Positions 31,455 to 44,504 of a stretch of DNA of 64,000 bases are shown piece by piece (the first letter of the stretch is position 1; each line of letters opens with the position of its first letter). Made by a program: the position numbers and the translations under genes. Source of the stretch: Porodaedalea pini (taxonomy: Eukaryota; Basidiomycota; Agaricomycetes; Hymenochaetales; Hymenochaetaceae); contig NBAY01000069.1 in the NCBI GenBank assembly GCA_002794775.1, forward strand, positions 124,001 through 188,000, written 5' to 3'. Below the pieces are notes generated by a model that saw only the letters and a list, made by a program, of their open reading frames with translations, was not told the DNA's origin and made no database searches.

Positions 31455-34085
31455 ATGGCGACACCACCGAGGCCGTCGTACTATATTCCACCGATTCCGA
31501 GTCTACCGTCGCCATCAGGTTCTCGGAAACGTGGCTCGTTCAGCTCATCGTTCTCGTTCGATCCCTCACATCTCGTACATTCTTACATGGACGCGAACGC
31601 CAATCACAACAAATTTCGTGGCTCTTTAGCACTCGACCCGAACCGCTCCATCCTTACTGCATCTCCTCTACGATCTTCTCCTCGACGGCCTCGTAAAGGC
31701 AAAGATGCCGCCGGTGATGCGCATCCTCTAGCTCAGGACACAACCGCGGATGTGTTCCTTGAGACAGACGCAGAAGAAGAAATCTACGACAACCGCGCGG
31801 GCTGGACAATGGTCGATCGCATGCGTCTTTGGAGGCACGACGCTATATGGCAACACTTGTATGAAACAGCGGCTTTTTGGGGAGACAAAGTGCTCAGTTG
31901 GACAAGTGAGTGCATTCTACTTATTATAAACCACAATTAAACAAGCTATAGACGATAAAAACGATGCGTTCTGGCTTGCTCAGATCTATTTCTCTATGCA
32001 TCAATATTCTCGCGCAGAGCGTCTCCTTATTCGACCTTTCCCAGAGAATGAAAGTGGTTCCACCATGGCGAACGGGCATTCGTATCCAGACATGCTTGAT
32101 CCTATGAATATCCTTGACAGAGGGATAGACCGTGACAAAGGGAAGGGTAAGGACCTCGGAGGACCCTCCCCGCAGCGTAGACCTCAGCCACCAGAGCTTA
32201 TGGTACCCGGATTGGACACGGCACCACTGTTTCGTCTTCCTTCGGGTCCTGGTGCATCTGACTTAGCTTCTGAACAGACCGAAGGCACATTCATGCTCGT
32301 AGACTTGAGTGTCGCTTGCCGTTATCTTGCTGCGCAATGTCAAATCCGTCAAGGGAAATGGGCAGAGGCAACAGAGATGCTGGGGGAGGCAAATCCCTTC
32401 CGAGGGACGGATGGTGTTGGTCCGCGAATAGCCAATACTGACGGTGGTATCAAGGTGGGTAACCTGTCTCCAACCCGTGCTTGCGTCTCACCGATGGTAG
32501 ATTGAAGCGTCAATGTGCTGCTTGCGCGGTATGCTTAAACTAAAACTCAATCGCGGAGAGTCTGCGAAGGAATGTTTCATGGAGGCTCTGGCTCTCGATG
32601 TGAAATGCTATGAAGCATTCGACCAGCTCATAAGTGGCGAAATGATGACTGCAGATGAAGGTGACCCTCTTGCTTTCCCAATTCATGACTGCACTGATAT
32701 ACTGTATAGAATGGGAATTCGTCCAAAGTTTGGCGTATAAGCAGCAAATACCTGAAGACGCAGAATTCGTGCGTCTCATCTACACCTCGCGACTGCGGAA
32801 GTACAAGCATGCCGAAGAACACGCGTTGACTCGCCAGCGTCTCGTAGAAGAGTTCAACCTCAAAGACAACGTCGACGTTCTCTACAGCTTTGCTGACGCT
32901 GCATACTCACAGTTCAAATGGGCGGACTGTTTCACAATCACGCAGCGTATCCTCTCACTAGTGACTGTGCATGAACACACCATGCCTCTGCATATTGCGT
33001 GCATGCACCATCTTCCACATTTGCATTCCAAACTCTTCATACTTGCTCATGAGATGGTTGAGAAGGAGCCTGAAGCAGCTATGAGCTGGTACGCCGTCGG
33101 CGTCTGGTATCTCACTTCCAAAAAGTGGGCCGAGGCACGAACTTACTTCAGCAAGACGTCACTCATGGACCCACGCTTCGCACCGGCATGGATTGCCTTT
33201 GCGCACACATTTGCATTAGAGGGGGAGCACGACCATGCCGTCACGGCTTATTCGACCTGTGCACGCCTATTCACTGGGTGGGCTTGTTTCTTTAGTTGTG
33301 AGCGCATACTGACCTCGGTTTCTTTAGCTCCCATCTTCCACTAATGTTCGTCGGCATGGAGCATATAATGCTCTCCAACTATGATATGGCGGATGAGGCT
33401 CTTAATGCGGCAGATAAAATGTGCGACGGAGACCCTTTACTGTTCAACGAGCGTGGTGTGATGGCATTCAACCGCGGCAAGTGCGTTGACATCTTCTTTA
33501 TCCATCGAATAATTTACTCAAAAGATCTCAGCTATGAAAATGCAGTCTCGCTGTTCCAGAAGGCACTCGCCATTTCAGACGTATCTCAAGGCTCACATAG
33601 TACCTGGGCGACAACGTACGTGAACCTCGGCTCTGCGTTCGGCAAACTTGCGCGCTTTCAGGAGGCATGCGACTCATACCGGAAAGTGCTCGAGATGGAC
33701 CCGCGACACACGACCGCACTCGCGTTCATGGGCAAGACCTACATGCTCATGGGCAAGTTCGAGGATGCCATTCTGAAGTTTCACGAGGTATGTCGTGCTT
33801 CTTCATCTCCTACTCCAAATCGATCCTCACCTGCTGAGCCGCATGCAGTCATTGAGCGTCGATCCGGTTAACGGGCATGTCATTGAGTTACTGAATCTTG
33901 CGCTGGATGCGAGCCTCGAAAGTGGACCTGACATACTACAATCTGACCCTGCACTGTGGGATCCGAAAATTGAGGTTATCGCAAAGTCGGCGTCTGTGAT
34001 GCAAGCTGTCAGGGCTGCAAAAGTACCCGTGCCCAATCCATCCTGGAGAGAACCAGACGAACAGGAAGGAATGTACATAGGTTGA
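31455..34085 (+). CDS. CDC16: Anaphase-promoting complex TPR subunit CDC16/Cut9/APC6
   Basis: The model is join(31455..31905,31952..32454,32501..32660,32710..33277,33328..33480,33532..33787,33849..34085), 775 residues. All six introns are GT-AG with matching phases. After a Ser/Pro-rich N-terminus come TPR-like helices ([19 protein letters not shown]), then the long TPR array: [86 protein letters not shown] and [19 protein letters not shown]. This is the scaffold subunit of the APC/C ubiquitin ligase that triggers anaphase. Length and repeat order suit the family. An ACGCGT box lies upstream. Confidence 0.93.
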
Positions 34086-34596
34086 CAGTGCACTCTACTG
34101 TTTATTGTAGCTTTTATTGTGTACGCGGCAATTGTAATTTGCACTTTACTTTCTCTTACATTTTTCTTATTGATTGCATGACTAGATTTTGCAATGTATG
34201 GAGATAGAGTACATATGTGAAAAATTGGTATGAATACACAGAGCGCACGAAATACGAGTACAGCAAGAGACAGCAATACGGAAAGCATGTTTCAGAACGA
34301 GAGCGAGAATATAACTGAGTAGACCGATTGTAAGCTGAAGTAAAGATGATAGCAGGAAGAGCCTCTAGTGCGTAGTTGTCAGCTGATAGGAATATGAATG
34401 ATCATCATGTACGTGAGCCTGTGTCATTTCAAGGGATCTTAGGAATAGCAGAGGGAAATCAAAGAACATCGAATGAAGCAAACCTTTTTTCAGATTCCCG
34501 CGACGTTAGTGATGATCTAAAACAAATGGAGGTCCGCTCACTCACTGTAGACTTTCCGAAGATCACTAAGATTGGCATTTTGTTTTGGAAAGCACG
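34086..34596. other. Intergenic between convergent genes
   Basis: This holds the 3' ends of CDC16 and the POT1-like gene. A possible short last exon of the latter (ending about 34514) is discussed there. Nothing else is recognised. Confidence 0.4.
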
Positions 34597-36976
34597 CTAC
34601 TTTCCCGCTTTTGAGGACTCACGGCCGTTCTTCTTCCCTGGGCCGCAGTCCATAGCCTCGATGAACTGCGCGAAGTGCGCCTTCCTCTGCTCTACATTGT
34701 CATAAAACAAGTCAAGCGACTCGCTCTTAGCATGCCGCGGAACAGATATTGTATCCGTCGCAGGATTATACGTGATCCAGTCGAGTCGGTTCAGGTACAC
34801 TGTGCCGATGATTCCTCCGACCCACCTGTTGATCTTGACGCTCTTCAACAGGATGACGTCACCCTCTGCGGGACTCGGGAGCTCACGTCCAAGGCGTGAT
34901 TTCGCCGCGAAGCAGGTCACTCTAAAGCCGCGCCCGGATTCGTAGCTGGAGGCGTCGGCGAGTGTCAAGGAGACGCAGAGGTCTATAGGTAGGAAGTGCA
35001 TAAGAGACTGTGTCAAGTAGATTCGTTTAGTATGGACGTACCGCCGTTGCTTGTCGTGGATGGTGGTTTGACACTCTCGACGATGCCCAGAAGAGGCGTG
35101 ATTATCCCTTCGGTGAGGGTGCTGAAGGCGAGGTAAGCAGTGGACTAGAGATTATCGTCAGTTCATCCGAATACCAAGCAAACGACTTGTCAGTTTACCT
35201 CGTCAAAGACATCCGCGATTGTGCTGTTTGTAGGAGTGAGAGTCGGGGCGCAAACTTGTTTCTGTTTATTTGGTGTTAAGTAAGGAGAGCTTTGGGTGTA
35301 CTTTCCCGGCGTCTTTGGTATAGGGGTCATAGGATGCTTTGGGTCGGAGGGCAAAGTTGTTGTTTCGTATAATGATAACTTAGAAGATGAGGATTCTAAA
35401 GAGCAATGTCCTTCGTAATACTCCTGGCCTAAGTATATTCAAGTCAGAGCTGCAAACAGAGGGTCATAGATAGCCTACGTACTTTGCTGGGTGTCAACCA
35501 CAACACCATCCGGCATGCAGACACCACCGCGAATTGACTGTATCGCCATACTATTGCTAAAGACCAAGGAGAATGGAGGCATGGCACTTCCATGCGGAAC
35601 GAGCTCATGCACAATACGTGCCCCCTTCAGAGAGATCTTGATATGTTGGCTTATGGCGAAAACAAAGCGCGCAAATTCAGGGCAGGTTATGAAGACACGG
35701 AGTGCATCATCGCGCCTCGAGTCAGACGCATCTCTCGACTCTTGCGAGTGGACCACGAGAATTTCAACCTCTTTCTGCGTCGAACGGGTCTCATGGACAC
35801 GCCCCTCTATCCAGCCAATCTCAGCCTCGTTGTCGCCATCGTTGCGAGCCGATGCAGCGAGGGTGGACTCGATGTCAGACCATTGTTTTGCTAAGGACAG
35901 GTCGTTAAAGAAAGAGGTCGATACAAGTGCTTGCTTAGACTTCATAGACATTTCGCAGCGCTGCTGGCTCGATGGCGGCGTGTTCATAGGGGTGAACTTT
36001 ATCGCCGTCATCGTGGAAGCAGCGTCGCACCGCTTGTGCATGAGCTCGTCACGCGTCTTGGCTTCCTTCCATCGTCAATATTTTTGCGTGCTTGCCTCGA
36101 AGACGCTCGTTTCTGGATATGCGACACATCAACATTAAGCTTGATCAAGTCCAGTGGTCGACATGAACTTGGACTTGGTTATATGCTAAGTAGTGACAAT
36201 ATAACGTCGGTTGGATTAGCAGGCTCGGGCGATGTTTAGCTCTTTGTCTCTCTTTGCACAGGGCGGAATCCGTTCGCTTCGATATGGAATACGACATGCT
36301 CACAAAACCCTTCAATATAACTACACAAGACCATACCCTCGTCCTCTCTCAACATGGTCTGAAAGAAGTCTTATGCTCGACACGAACATGAGCGTTTGTT
36401 CCCAACCGGGAACAAACAGCCATTCTGTCTCGGTCGCGAGGACCAGCGGAACCGATTGGAAGTTCTCGAGGCTAGTGAAGCGATGACTTAAATGACTCGA
36501 ATCTCTGGAAAGGAAACGACGAAGACAGAAGAGCAAAGGGCACTACAGCAATTCGAACAACCCAGCAATTTGTCATTGGCGTCAACGCGCATTCAAACTC
36601 TAGATGTCTCATAACCGTTCGAACATGAAGGAGCATTTGTGTCTGGGACAACTTTAGCAAGGCCGAACTTCATATCTGTACCATCTGTTGTTAGACTGAA
36701 CTGCAACTTTCTGAAATACCAAGCTTTCGGCGCAAAAGGATTGCAGATTGCAACCAGACACAGTAACGTGCGGAAGAGGAAGCTTTTTTTAGTATCGGAG
36801 TAGGCTTCCGAAACGGACTCAGATGACGAGATGGTGAGCGTTACAGCTTGTTTCTTGTGGTCAAATTCTCTAAGACAAGGCCTCCGAAGTTGGGATATTC
36901 GAAGGCTGAAGCGAACCGAAAGCGTGGCTGGCAGGTCATCCAGTCTTGCTTGCTCTATATCGTTGAGCATAAACAA
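34597..36976 (-). CDS. POT1: POT1-like telomere end-binding protein with OB folds
   Basis: The best-supported part (36041-34597) reads GWIEGRVHETRSTQKEVEIL, HEL...SNSMAIQSIRGGV, then VFDE-STAYLAFSTLTEGII, TPLLGIVESVKPP, DLCVSLTLADASSY, GDVILLKSVKINRW and YLNRLDWITYNP. The second block follows the order of the first OB fold of POT1 (x-Y-x-x-L-x-x-L-x-E-G, G-V-V-x-x-x-K-P-P, GDxIxLxxVKI), which grips the telomeric G-strand. Introns I can place are at about 35500-35430, 35205-35152 and 35068-35000. Upstream minus-strand stretches (36976-36230, with TEWLFVPGWEQTLMF and CEHVVFHIEANGF) probably form the N-terminal exons, but their joins are unresolved. The stop at 34597 could instead be an intron read-through at a GTGAGT. 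Confidence 0.58.
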
Positions 36977-37605
36977 TTCAACCCGTTGAAGCTATAATGC
37001 AACGCGGGTGCAGTGGTCGACCAAGCTCGCAGAGACATGTGGCACATATCATTTCTCGTTTCTCTACGCGAACAACCCTACTATAAAGTAAGACTTGCTC
37101 GTGAATTACCTTACCGAATTGCGACAAACGGAAATTCCGCCATTTTCATCGCGTTTTCGTGACCCCAGAATGCAGCGGCTGTTCCTAATTCTGATGAAGG
37201 ACATGGCCATTTCCCCACTCCGCTTACGAGAACACCCAGACCATGAGGAGGGCTTCTTTTCTTCCATGGTGTTAGCCTTGTGTTTTCAAACGCATAGAAA
37301 TGCGGTCGAGGACGCGCCGACCTCGGTTTTTCCCTCTCGCTCTTCCTCCGCTGACGAACGACACTTGATCGCCGTCAGTTAGCCACTGCGGTCGTCGCGC
37401 GTCACGATCCGAGGGACAGCTCGTGAAAGTTCGAGACGCGGTGAAGCGACTGCCCTTGAAGCTAAGCGGAACCGGCGCGGCCGTCGCGCAACCAGTCGAT
37501 CTCGATCGCGGCAAGCTTAAGGTTGTCAAGGTTCCAGCAAATATAAAAATCAACCTCAAAACATTTTGCTCCCTCTTTCATCTTATTTACGTTGTGTGGT
37601 CGACG
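36977..37605. other. Divergent promoter region
   Basis: This lies between the POT1-like gene and the ankyrin gene. Open stretches on both strands are not supported as genes. No clear box was found. Confidence 0.4.
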
Positions 37606-40600
37606 ATGGCGGGGAGCCTCATGTTGCGCGAGGCAGCCGTCCGCGGCGATGAAGAAATATTTCGTCGGCTGGTCCACAACGGGGAGGACGGGAACGCGGT
37701 TATTGGCGCGCTCGTCCTCGGCGCGGCAAGGTGTGTCTACACTTCTCGGCTCGTTCTCTACGCGTCACGAGTTAATATGTCTTGTATTCGTGCAGTCTTA
37801 GCGAACTCGATGCATCGTGCGCGCAAGCCAGCGCTCCTGGGCGTTTGGTGATCCTGTCTTTTCTTCTCGAAAACCACACTCTTTCCTTGTATGCACTCAA
37901 TGCACCGCACTCCTCGCTGAAGGGCCTGACGCCGCTAGGCATGGCAACGTACCTCAACAGACTGGATTTTGTAACCGTTTTATTGGAGAAGGGTGATGGT
38001 CTTGTGCTCGTGGATGGAGTGGATAGCCAGAGAGCAACTCCAATCATGTGTACGTTCAACCGAATTCAGAATTAGTGCAAAGCTGAGCTCTCACTGCAGA
38101 TGCTGGTCGCGATGGCCATACCGACATTTTGCAATATTTGGTGGGATTTCCTTGGCTCGGTATTTTTATATGCGGACATTGATCGCAATTTTTTGTAGAT
38201 CCGCCAGGGTGCTAGAACGAACTCCATGGACTGCTACCACCGTTCCGTCTTGTTTTATGCTGTATCTGCTCCGCAGTGCCTATGGGTCTGCGAGCTTAAC
38301 CTTCGTATTCAGAGAGCGCAGTCCTTACTAGTAAGCCCGGTATTATTCTCGAAATAAGATTACTGACAGCGCCGGAATCTATCTCAGACTCACAGCAAGA
38401 AACGGAAGCTGAAGCTCACACTGAAGCACGATGTCAGCGAGTACAACACCCTCTCTTGCATGTACCAACGACATACCGCCTACCCATTGTCATCGACGGA
38501 ACTTCACTCTCGTGTAAAACCTCTTGTATCCGCCATCACCTCATTCGATCTTTCCACAGTTCATTCTCTGCTCTTTCCATCACACAACTCCCGAATCTCA
38601 ACCTCACCAGCCCCAGTACTTGTCAACCTTCCCGATGAGAATGGCTGGTCACCGATCCACTATTGCGTTACTTCACCGCGGCCAAGCGCTGCCATGCTCG
38701 ACGCGCTCTATCTTGCAGGCGCAGATCTCACACTCTACACTGCAGATAACACTTTGACGCCGCTACACGCACTTGCTCGGTTCGGCGGCGGTGGCGATGG
38801 TGTATCATTCCGCCTATATGCATTCATCGTGCACCTCGTGCGTGACCTTGGAGCACCACTTGATGCTGTTGACCTTCAAGGGGAGACGTGCATACATGTT
38901 GCCGCGCGGTACGGGCGTTGCGCGGATGTGCTCATGGCATTTTTGGAGTGCGACGCCGACGGCATAGCGGCGAAGATAGGGAACAATGATGGGTATGCTA
39001 AAAGTTACCAGCCTATTAATTAACAAATCCTGATGTGCATTTGACAGACAAACCGCGCTTGAAGTCGCAAAACCCGAGTTTCGCTCGGTCTTCGAGCAGG
39101 ACGACGGATCAATTCGACCCGACTCTGCAGCATCTATGCGCACTATTAAGCCCTCCTACTCGTCCTCGTCACTCGCCACAAATCGCTCCTCCAGTTCCTC
39201 AAACTCTTCAAGTTCATTCAGGGACGAGCTCATGCAGCAGGAACAGTTTCCTCATCCAATAACTCGCGAGAAGGAGAACCTGCGCGCCGGACTAATGAAC
39301 CCGGCCGAAGCACAGCAACTCATAGACGATCTTCAATATGTTTCCGAGCAGTTGCGAAGACCGCGGACGCAGGAGAGCAATGATGTATATAGCATGCTAA
39401 GGGGCAAAGCCGAAGTGTCCATTGACCTCGACGACGTCGAAGATCTTTTGCATTACACTTGTCAGAATGGCTCAGAGCTCCTGGAGCGCTTCCGCCAGCT
39501 CATCGACGCAGAACTCGACGACCTGCACGTTGCACAGGACGTGCATGTGGCGCTTGAACAGCTCATCACGCGTCTCGAGCACCGTGCGCGCGCAGACGAG
39601 GAAGGAGCGCGGCAGCAGACTCCATCGCCGTCATCTTATCGCAGGTCAGCGGCAACGCCCTCACTCGTCGCATCGGGTTCGTCCTCTCTGCATTCCTCCA
39701 CTTCACTCACTTCGCTTGCGGACTTCGCCGCGCTTGCCACGCCCTCGGGCTCTCCTCGTAGAAATACGAAAGACTTGATGACCGCCAAGTTTGATGGCAA
39801 ATCAGACGAGAATCCAAGTAGAGGGCAGGAACTCGACTTTGCATGTGCGCTGGCGGCGGGAAGCGTCACGCGACACCGGCGCGCATCTGCTCTGGGCGCC
39901 ATCTTCGCCGTTGGAGTCGACACCTCTGCTTCATACTCCGAGCCGAACTCCCCACTCGAGGCGGGCGTCAACCTCGTCTCCATTCCACCAAATCGAGCAC
40001 CCGAAATGCAGGATGCCGACGCACAGCTGCAGTCGCCGGACATTCGAGTCGGCCATGAGTCATGGCTGGACCCGTACGTGCGCCGCGCGAACTCGGATAT
40101 GTTTCAAGCGCACCTCGCAAATCTGCTTGAGATCGAGCAGACGCTGTTTGGAGCTGAAGATAGTGAGCGCGAACACGCGCCGAGTCCTGGGTGCGTTGCG
40201 GGTGAAGAGGATTGTGTGAGCTGGCGCGAAGGCGTGGAGGCGCTGCAGGAGGAGGGTGGCGACTTCTTGGAAATGTTTGATGGTGCTGAGGAATGCTTAA
40301 CTGCTGAGGATACTCTTGGGGGTGATGATGTGCAGGACGGCGTTGAACAGTTCTTGGACTTGTTTGTTTCGTCTGATAGCGACGATGATGTCGACCCAGG
40401 GCCTAAGAGACGATCCATGCCGAGTGGGCCGCCCTCGGTTTTGGACATACTTGAGATTGCTAGGCACGAAGTCGCTGCCGTCGAAGAAGCCATGACTACC
40501 GTAAGTGATTATACCTTTGTCCGTGCACTACCCTCTCTTACGCGTCCACTCGTCTCCATGTAGGCCCGGCGCTCCATCGATACCGCTCAGCATTATATTA

Positions 40601-41093
40601 GCCAGGCAGAACGCCTGTCGAGCAAGATCTTCCGAGAGATGGAGCACGCCGCGCAGGCGATGCGCCTCGCGCTTGCGCTAAACGATCTCTGCGCTGGTGA
40701 GATAACATCAGAGCGGGATCGAAGCTGCAGCGACACGCCAGAGAGTATGCTCTACATGCCCACTCCCGCGAGCTCACCAATTGCGCAACGCATGCCGGCG
40801 TTCGCGAACGCGGCAGGCTCAGGCATGGATTTGCGCGTATTCCCTCTTCCTTCATCAACTTCTCGCCACCTGCAGGGAGCAACCGTAACCCTTCGACACA
40901 TTCGCCCGTGTCAGTGACTTCTCCGGTCCAAATCCCGTCAGTAACGAATGACGATATGCGTACGCTGCGTCGGCTGCTTGTGCGCAAGATCCCCGTTTGG
41001 TTGGACGCGACGGCATATGATGTTGACAAGGCTGGCACGTGGGTCGGTGTTGTTCAAGCAGTCATTCACAACGTCCAGCGTACCCAACTCTAA
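37606..41093 (+). CDS. Ankyrin-repeat protein with long acidic/Ser-rich tail
   Basis: Exons 37606..37730, 37796..38049, 38100..38140, 38199..38330, 38388..38992 and 39048..40500 join in phase by GT-AG introns; the next exon begins at 40564. Ankyrin-type helices appear at LREAAVRGDEEIFRRLV, GLTPLGMATYLNRLDFVTVL, YAGRDGHTDILQYL, NGWSPIHYC, LTPLHALARF and GETCIHVAARYGRCADVL. The rest is Ser-rich, then acidic, with an amphipathic block (ISQAERLSSKIFREMEHAAQ) near the end. The C-terminus is uncertain: one frame ends at 40917, while a better-looking frame (PVQIPSVTNDDMRTLRRLL) ends at 41093 and needs an unseen intron or an indel near 40700. The role is unknown; it is probably a cytoplasmic adaptor or scaffold. 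Confidence 0.72.
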
Positions 41094-41692
41094 AGCAAAA
41101 GTATCTGACAAATTTTCTTCACCAACCTCCTTTCGGACCCTTCGGATTCTTTTCTTTCCTGTTCTCTTCCCCGTCCTGTGATTTGATCTTTCAGGGCTTC
41201 TAGTAATTTCGGAACACGCAATTGTAAAAAAGTACATATGTCCCACATCTGTTCACGTTCGCTTTCTTCGTTTTCACGCTGTCCACAATCCTTTCTTTCG
41301 ATTATTCCTTTCAACGTTATTTCCTCATAGGTAGTCATAGAGTAGCATATACACTGTCAGTAATTTCTTGGAAAGTATCAGTAAATATTGTGTTATTAGC
41401 CGCTCGTATAAAACCGATGTTTGAAGATGTTTTTCAGTTGATTTTATTTCGAGTTGATATCTGAATGACTCGGACTCGGGAGGTGTGTCCAAAAGCGCGT
41501 CCGGTTGATTGACGCGTCACATCAAAATCACATGCAACATGGCATGTAGCTCCGGTCCTCAGAGTCTGTGATATCTAGACAGCCCAATCAGACACCAGCC
41601 ATATCTTATACTTAACCTTGTCTTTGTCTCGTATCCTCCTTTTTAATCTCTAGAGGTATCCTCATCGTTGCTGACAACCCCATCGTCACACA
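41094..41692. other. Intergenic, one ACGCGT box
   Basis: ACGCGT is at 41512-41517, about 180 bp upstream of the next ATG. A TC-rich stretch precedes the start. No gene is recognised. Confidence 0.4.
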
Positions 41693-44138
41693 ATGGCATC
41701 TACAGAGCTCAAGACGTTCACCCGCGAAGAGGTTGAGAAGGTGTGTTCGTCTTGTGGTCTCAGAGAGTTCTTTCGACTGACGAGCGATGGATTGCGAAAT
41801 AGCACAACAAGCCGGATGACTTGGTATGTTTGTGAACTGAATGAAACGTCCATGACCAATGTACTGATCAGTTTTGTGGCAAACGGACAGTGGGTCATCA
41901 TCGACTCGAAAGTCTACAATCTCTCGAGGTTCAAGGACCTGCATCCAGGAGGCATCTCTGTGCTGCTCGACGACGAGATCGGTTCGTACCTCTGACCTTC
42001 CCTTATATCGCCACTTGTTGCTGACGTCACCAATGACTTCGCCTCACCAGCCGGCCAGGATGCGACTGAGGCATTCTTCGGTCTTCATCGTCATGAGGTC
42101 CTCCTGCGGCCGCAATACAAGTGGCTTCAGATCGGTGTCATCGAGGGCGAGCAAGAGCAAGTGAAGCCGCCCCAAGCTGGGGCGCTCAGCAAGGTTCCGT
42201 ACGCGGAGCCGGCGTGGCTGAGCGAGGGCTTCCATAGCCCGTACTATAAGAAGGTACGGTCCATTTCGCCGTCTCACAGGTATTTGCATTAATATGATGT
42301 AATTTCCGCGGCAGTCGCACCGAGACCTCCAAAAGGCGATGCGAGTTTTCGTGGACGAGGTTGTGTACGCAGATGGCCAGGTATAGATCAATCTGAATTT
42401 GATATTATTATTTTCAACCCAACTAATTACATATATTTCTTTTAGGATCGTGAAGCCGATGGGAAGCGTCCGAGCCAGTCTGTGATCGACAAGATGGCGT
42501 ATGTGTATAGCTTATCACGCACAAGAGGTCTCTGACTTTTATCTTTTAGGGAGCTGGAGCTTCATGCCATGCGTCTGGGACCTGGAGAGCATCTGAAGGG
42601 CCGCAAGCTCTTCAATGGCATCGTAACACCCGAGGAGGTAGCGTATCATCCAATTTTTGATGAATCTTCCGACTGACCCAACGTGTTTGCAGTTCGATTA
42701 CTTCCACGAGGTGAATTTTGTCCTGCGGCTACTAACGAGTTGATAACTGAACTTAGTCCCAGCTCATCATCACCCAAGAAGTATGCCGTATTGGTGCACG
42801 AGGCTACGGTGACGGTGAATACCATTTATCTTGACTCTCGCAAATGTGCACCTTGCTTGACGCAATTTTTTAAGGTCTTATGGGAGGCAAAGTCATTGGC
42901 CTCCCGCCCGTACTCAACTTCGGCCAACCCGAGCTGAAAGAAAAGGTCGTCCCAGAGGTGTTCTCGGGCAAGAAGTTCATCTGCCTCGCGATCTCGGAAG
43001 CACATGCGGGCAGCGATGTGTTCGGATTACACACGACGGCGACGAAGACTGAGGATGGGAAGTTCTGGATTGTGAACGGGAACAAGAAATGGATCACAAA
43101 CGGAACGTGCGTTTGATATCACCACAACATCGTATAAACTGCTACTGACCATTTATAACTCAGGTTTGCGGATTAGTGAGCAGTCAGATGCGCCAAATAC
43201 GAAAGCACACTAACATTATCCCTTCAGCTTTACAACAGGATGCAAAACAGACGTAAGTACATGTAGTGGCTTTGACCCAAAAGCAATACCTAGCTTCATT
43301 TCAGAGTGGCTTCACCGTCCTGCTTATTCCACGCGGTGAAGGTGTCGAGACGAAGCCCATCAAGACGAGCTATTCCCCTACCGCAGGGACAGCATACATC
43401 ACCTTCGATAACGTTAAGGTGCCCGTCGAGAATACTCTTGGTGAGGAGGGCGCAGGCATTTATGTCATGCTTAGCAACTTCAACCACGAACGCTGGGTAA
43501 TGTGCTGCAGCTCCGCGCGTAGCCAGCGGCTCATCGTCGATGAGTGTCTCAAGTGCGCTCGATTCTCTTCTCCGACGTACCCTCCTGAGAATGACTGACT
43601 GATGGTGTTATGCAGGTGGGCGACGCAGCGCAAGGTGTTTGGCAAGCCGCTGATCAATCAGGCGGTCATTCGCGCGAAGATCGCCGGAATGATCTCACGC
43701 GCGGAGAGTATACAGGCATGGCTCGAAAATGTTACTTACCAGATGTGCAACATGGCCTACAAGGAGCAGGCACAGAAGCTCGCTGGGTGCGTTCGTCTTG
43801 AAAATTATGCATTTTATATGTTGACTCTTGCTGTTCCGTATTGCTATAGCCAAATTGCGTTCCTAAAGATGTTCAGCACGCGATCCGCACAGGAAACGGC
43901 GCAAGATGCTGTACAGATCTTCGGTGGGCGTGGAATCACGCAGAGCGGGATGGGCAAGTTCATCGAGCACGTATGTCGCCTTTGTTTTCATACACATATA
44001 TGCCAATTCCTTATCTTTCTCCGACAGTATCACCGCACTGTACCTTTCGACGCACTGCTTGGCGGTGCGGAGGACGTGCTCGGCGACCTTGGTGTACGCC
44101 AGGCGATGCGTTCGATGCCTAAGGACGCGAGGCTATAG
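41693..44138 (+). CDS. Cytochrome b5-acyl-CoA dehydrogenase fusion
   Basis: The N-terminus is a heme-binding cytochrome b5 domain: WVIIDSKVYNLSRFKDLHPGG, then DATEAFFGLHRHEVL. HPGG and the later HRHE supply the axial His ligands. After a short linker comes a full acyl-CoA dehydrogenase: HRDLQKAMRVFVDEVV, GLPPVLNFG, ICLAISEAHAGSDVFGL (FAD/substrate region), WIVNGNKKWITNGT, FDNVKVPVENTLGE, KVFGKPLINQAVIRAKIAGM and QIFGGRGITQSGMGKFIE near the C-terminus. Many short introns split it; I trace about a dozen exons but did not fix every junction in the 42370-43270 stretch. Such fungal fusions are predicted to dehydrogenate acyl-CoA, possibly passing electrons through the fused heme. No mitochondrial presequence is evident. 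Confidence 0.85.
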
Positions 44139-44504
44139 TCGTCGTCCATTCCTTGTCCTTTGACTCTTTCTCTCATGCACGGTATGGTATTGCGGGTGAA
44201 GAAGGTAGTTTGGCGATTCATTGTCGCATCGGCATTGTCGATATTCATGTATTTTTACCACTGGTACCGGTCTGGACTTGACTCGAGCTCGAGCTGGGAG
44301 TAGACTACAATACCTTATTCCTACATCTCTATTTACTATTCATATACGTTTCTTATCTTTGGCATCGGTGTCCTCAACACGACGGGCTGGCCATTCGTAC
44401 AAACGAAAAGTGTCTATATATGAAACACCTTGAACAAGAAAGCCACGCCAATTATAAATGAATATTGATACAGTTCCTTGAAATTACCAAAAAAAACACC
44501 AACT
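44139..44504. other. Intergenic, nothing recognised
   Basis: 3' flanks of two convergent genes. Confidence 0.5.
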
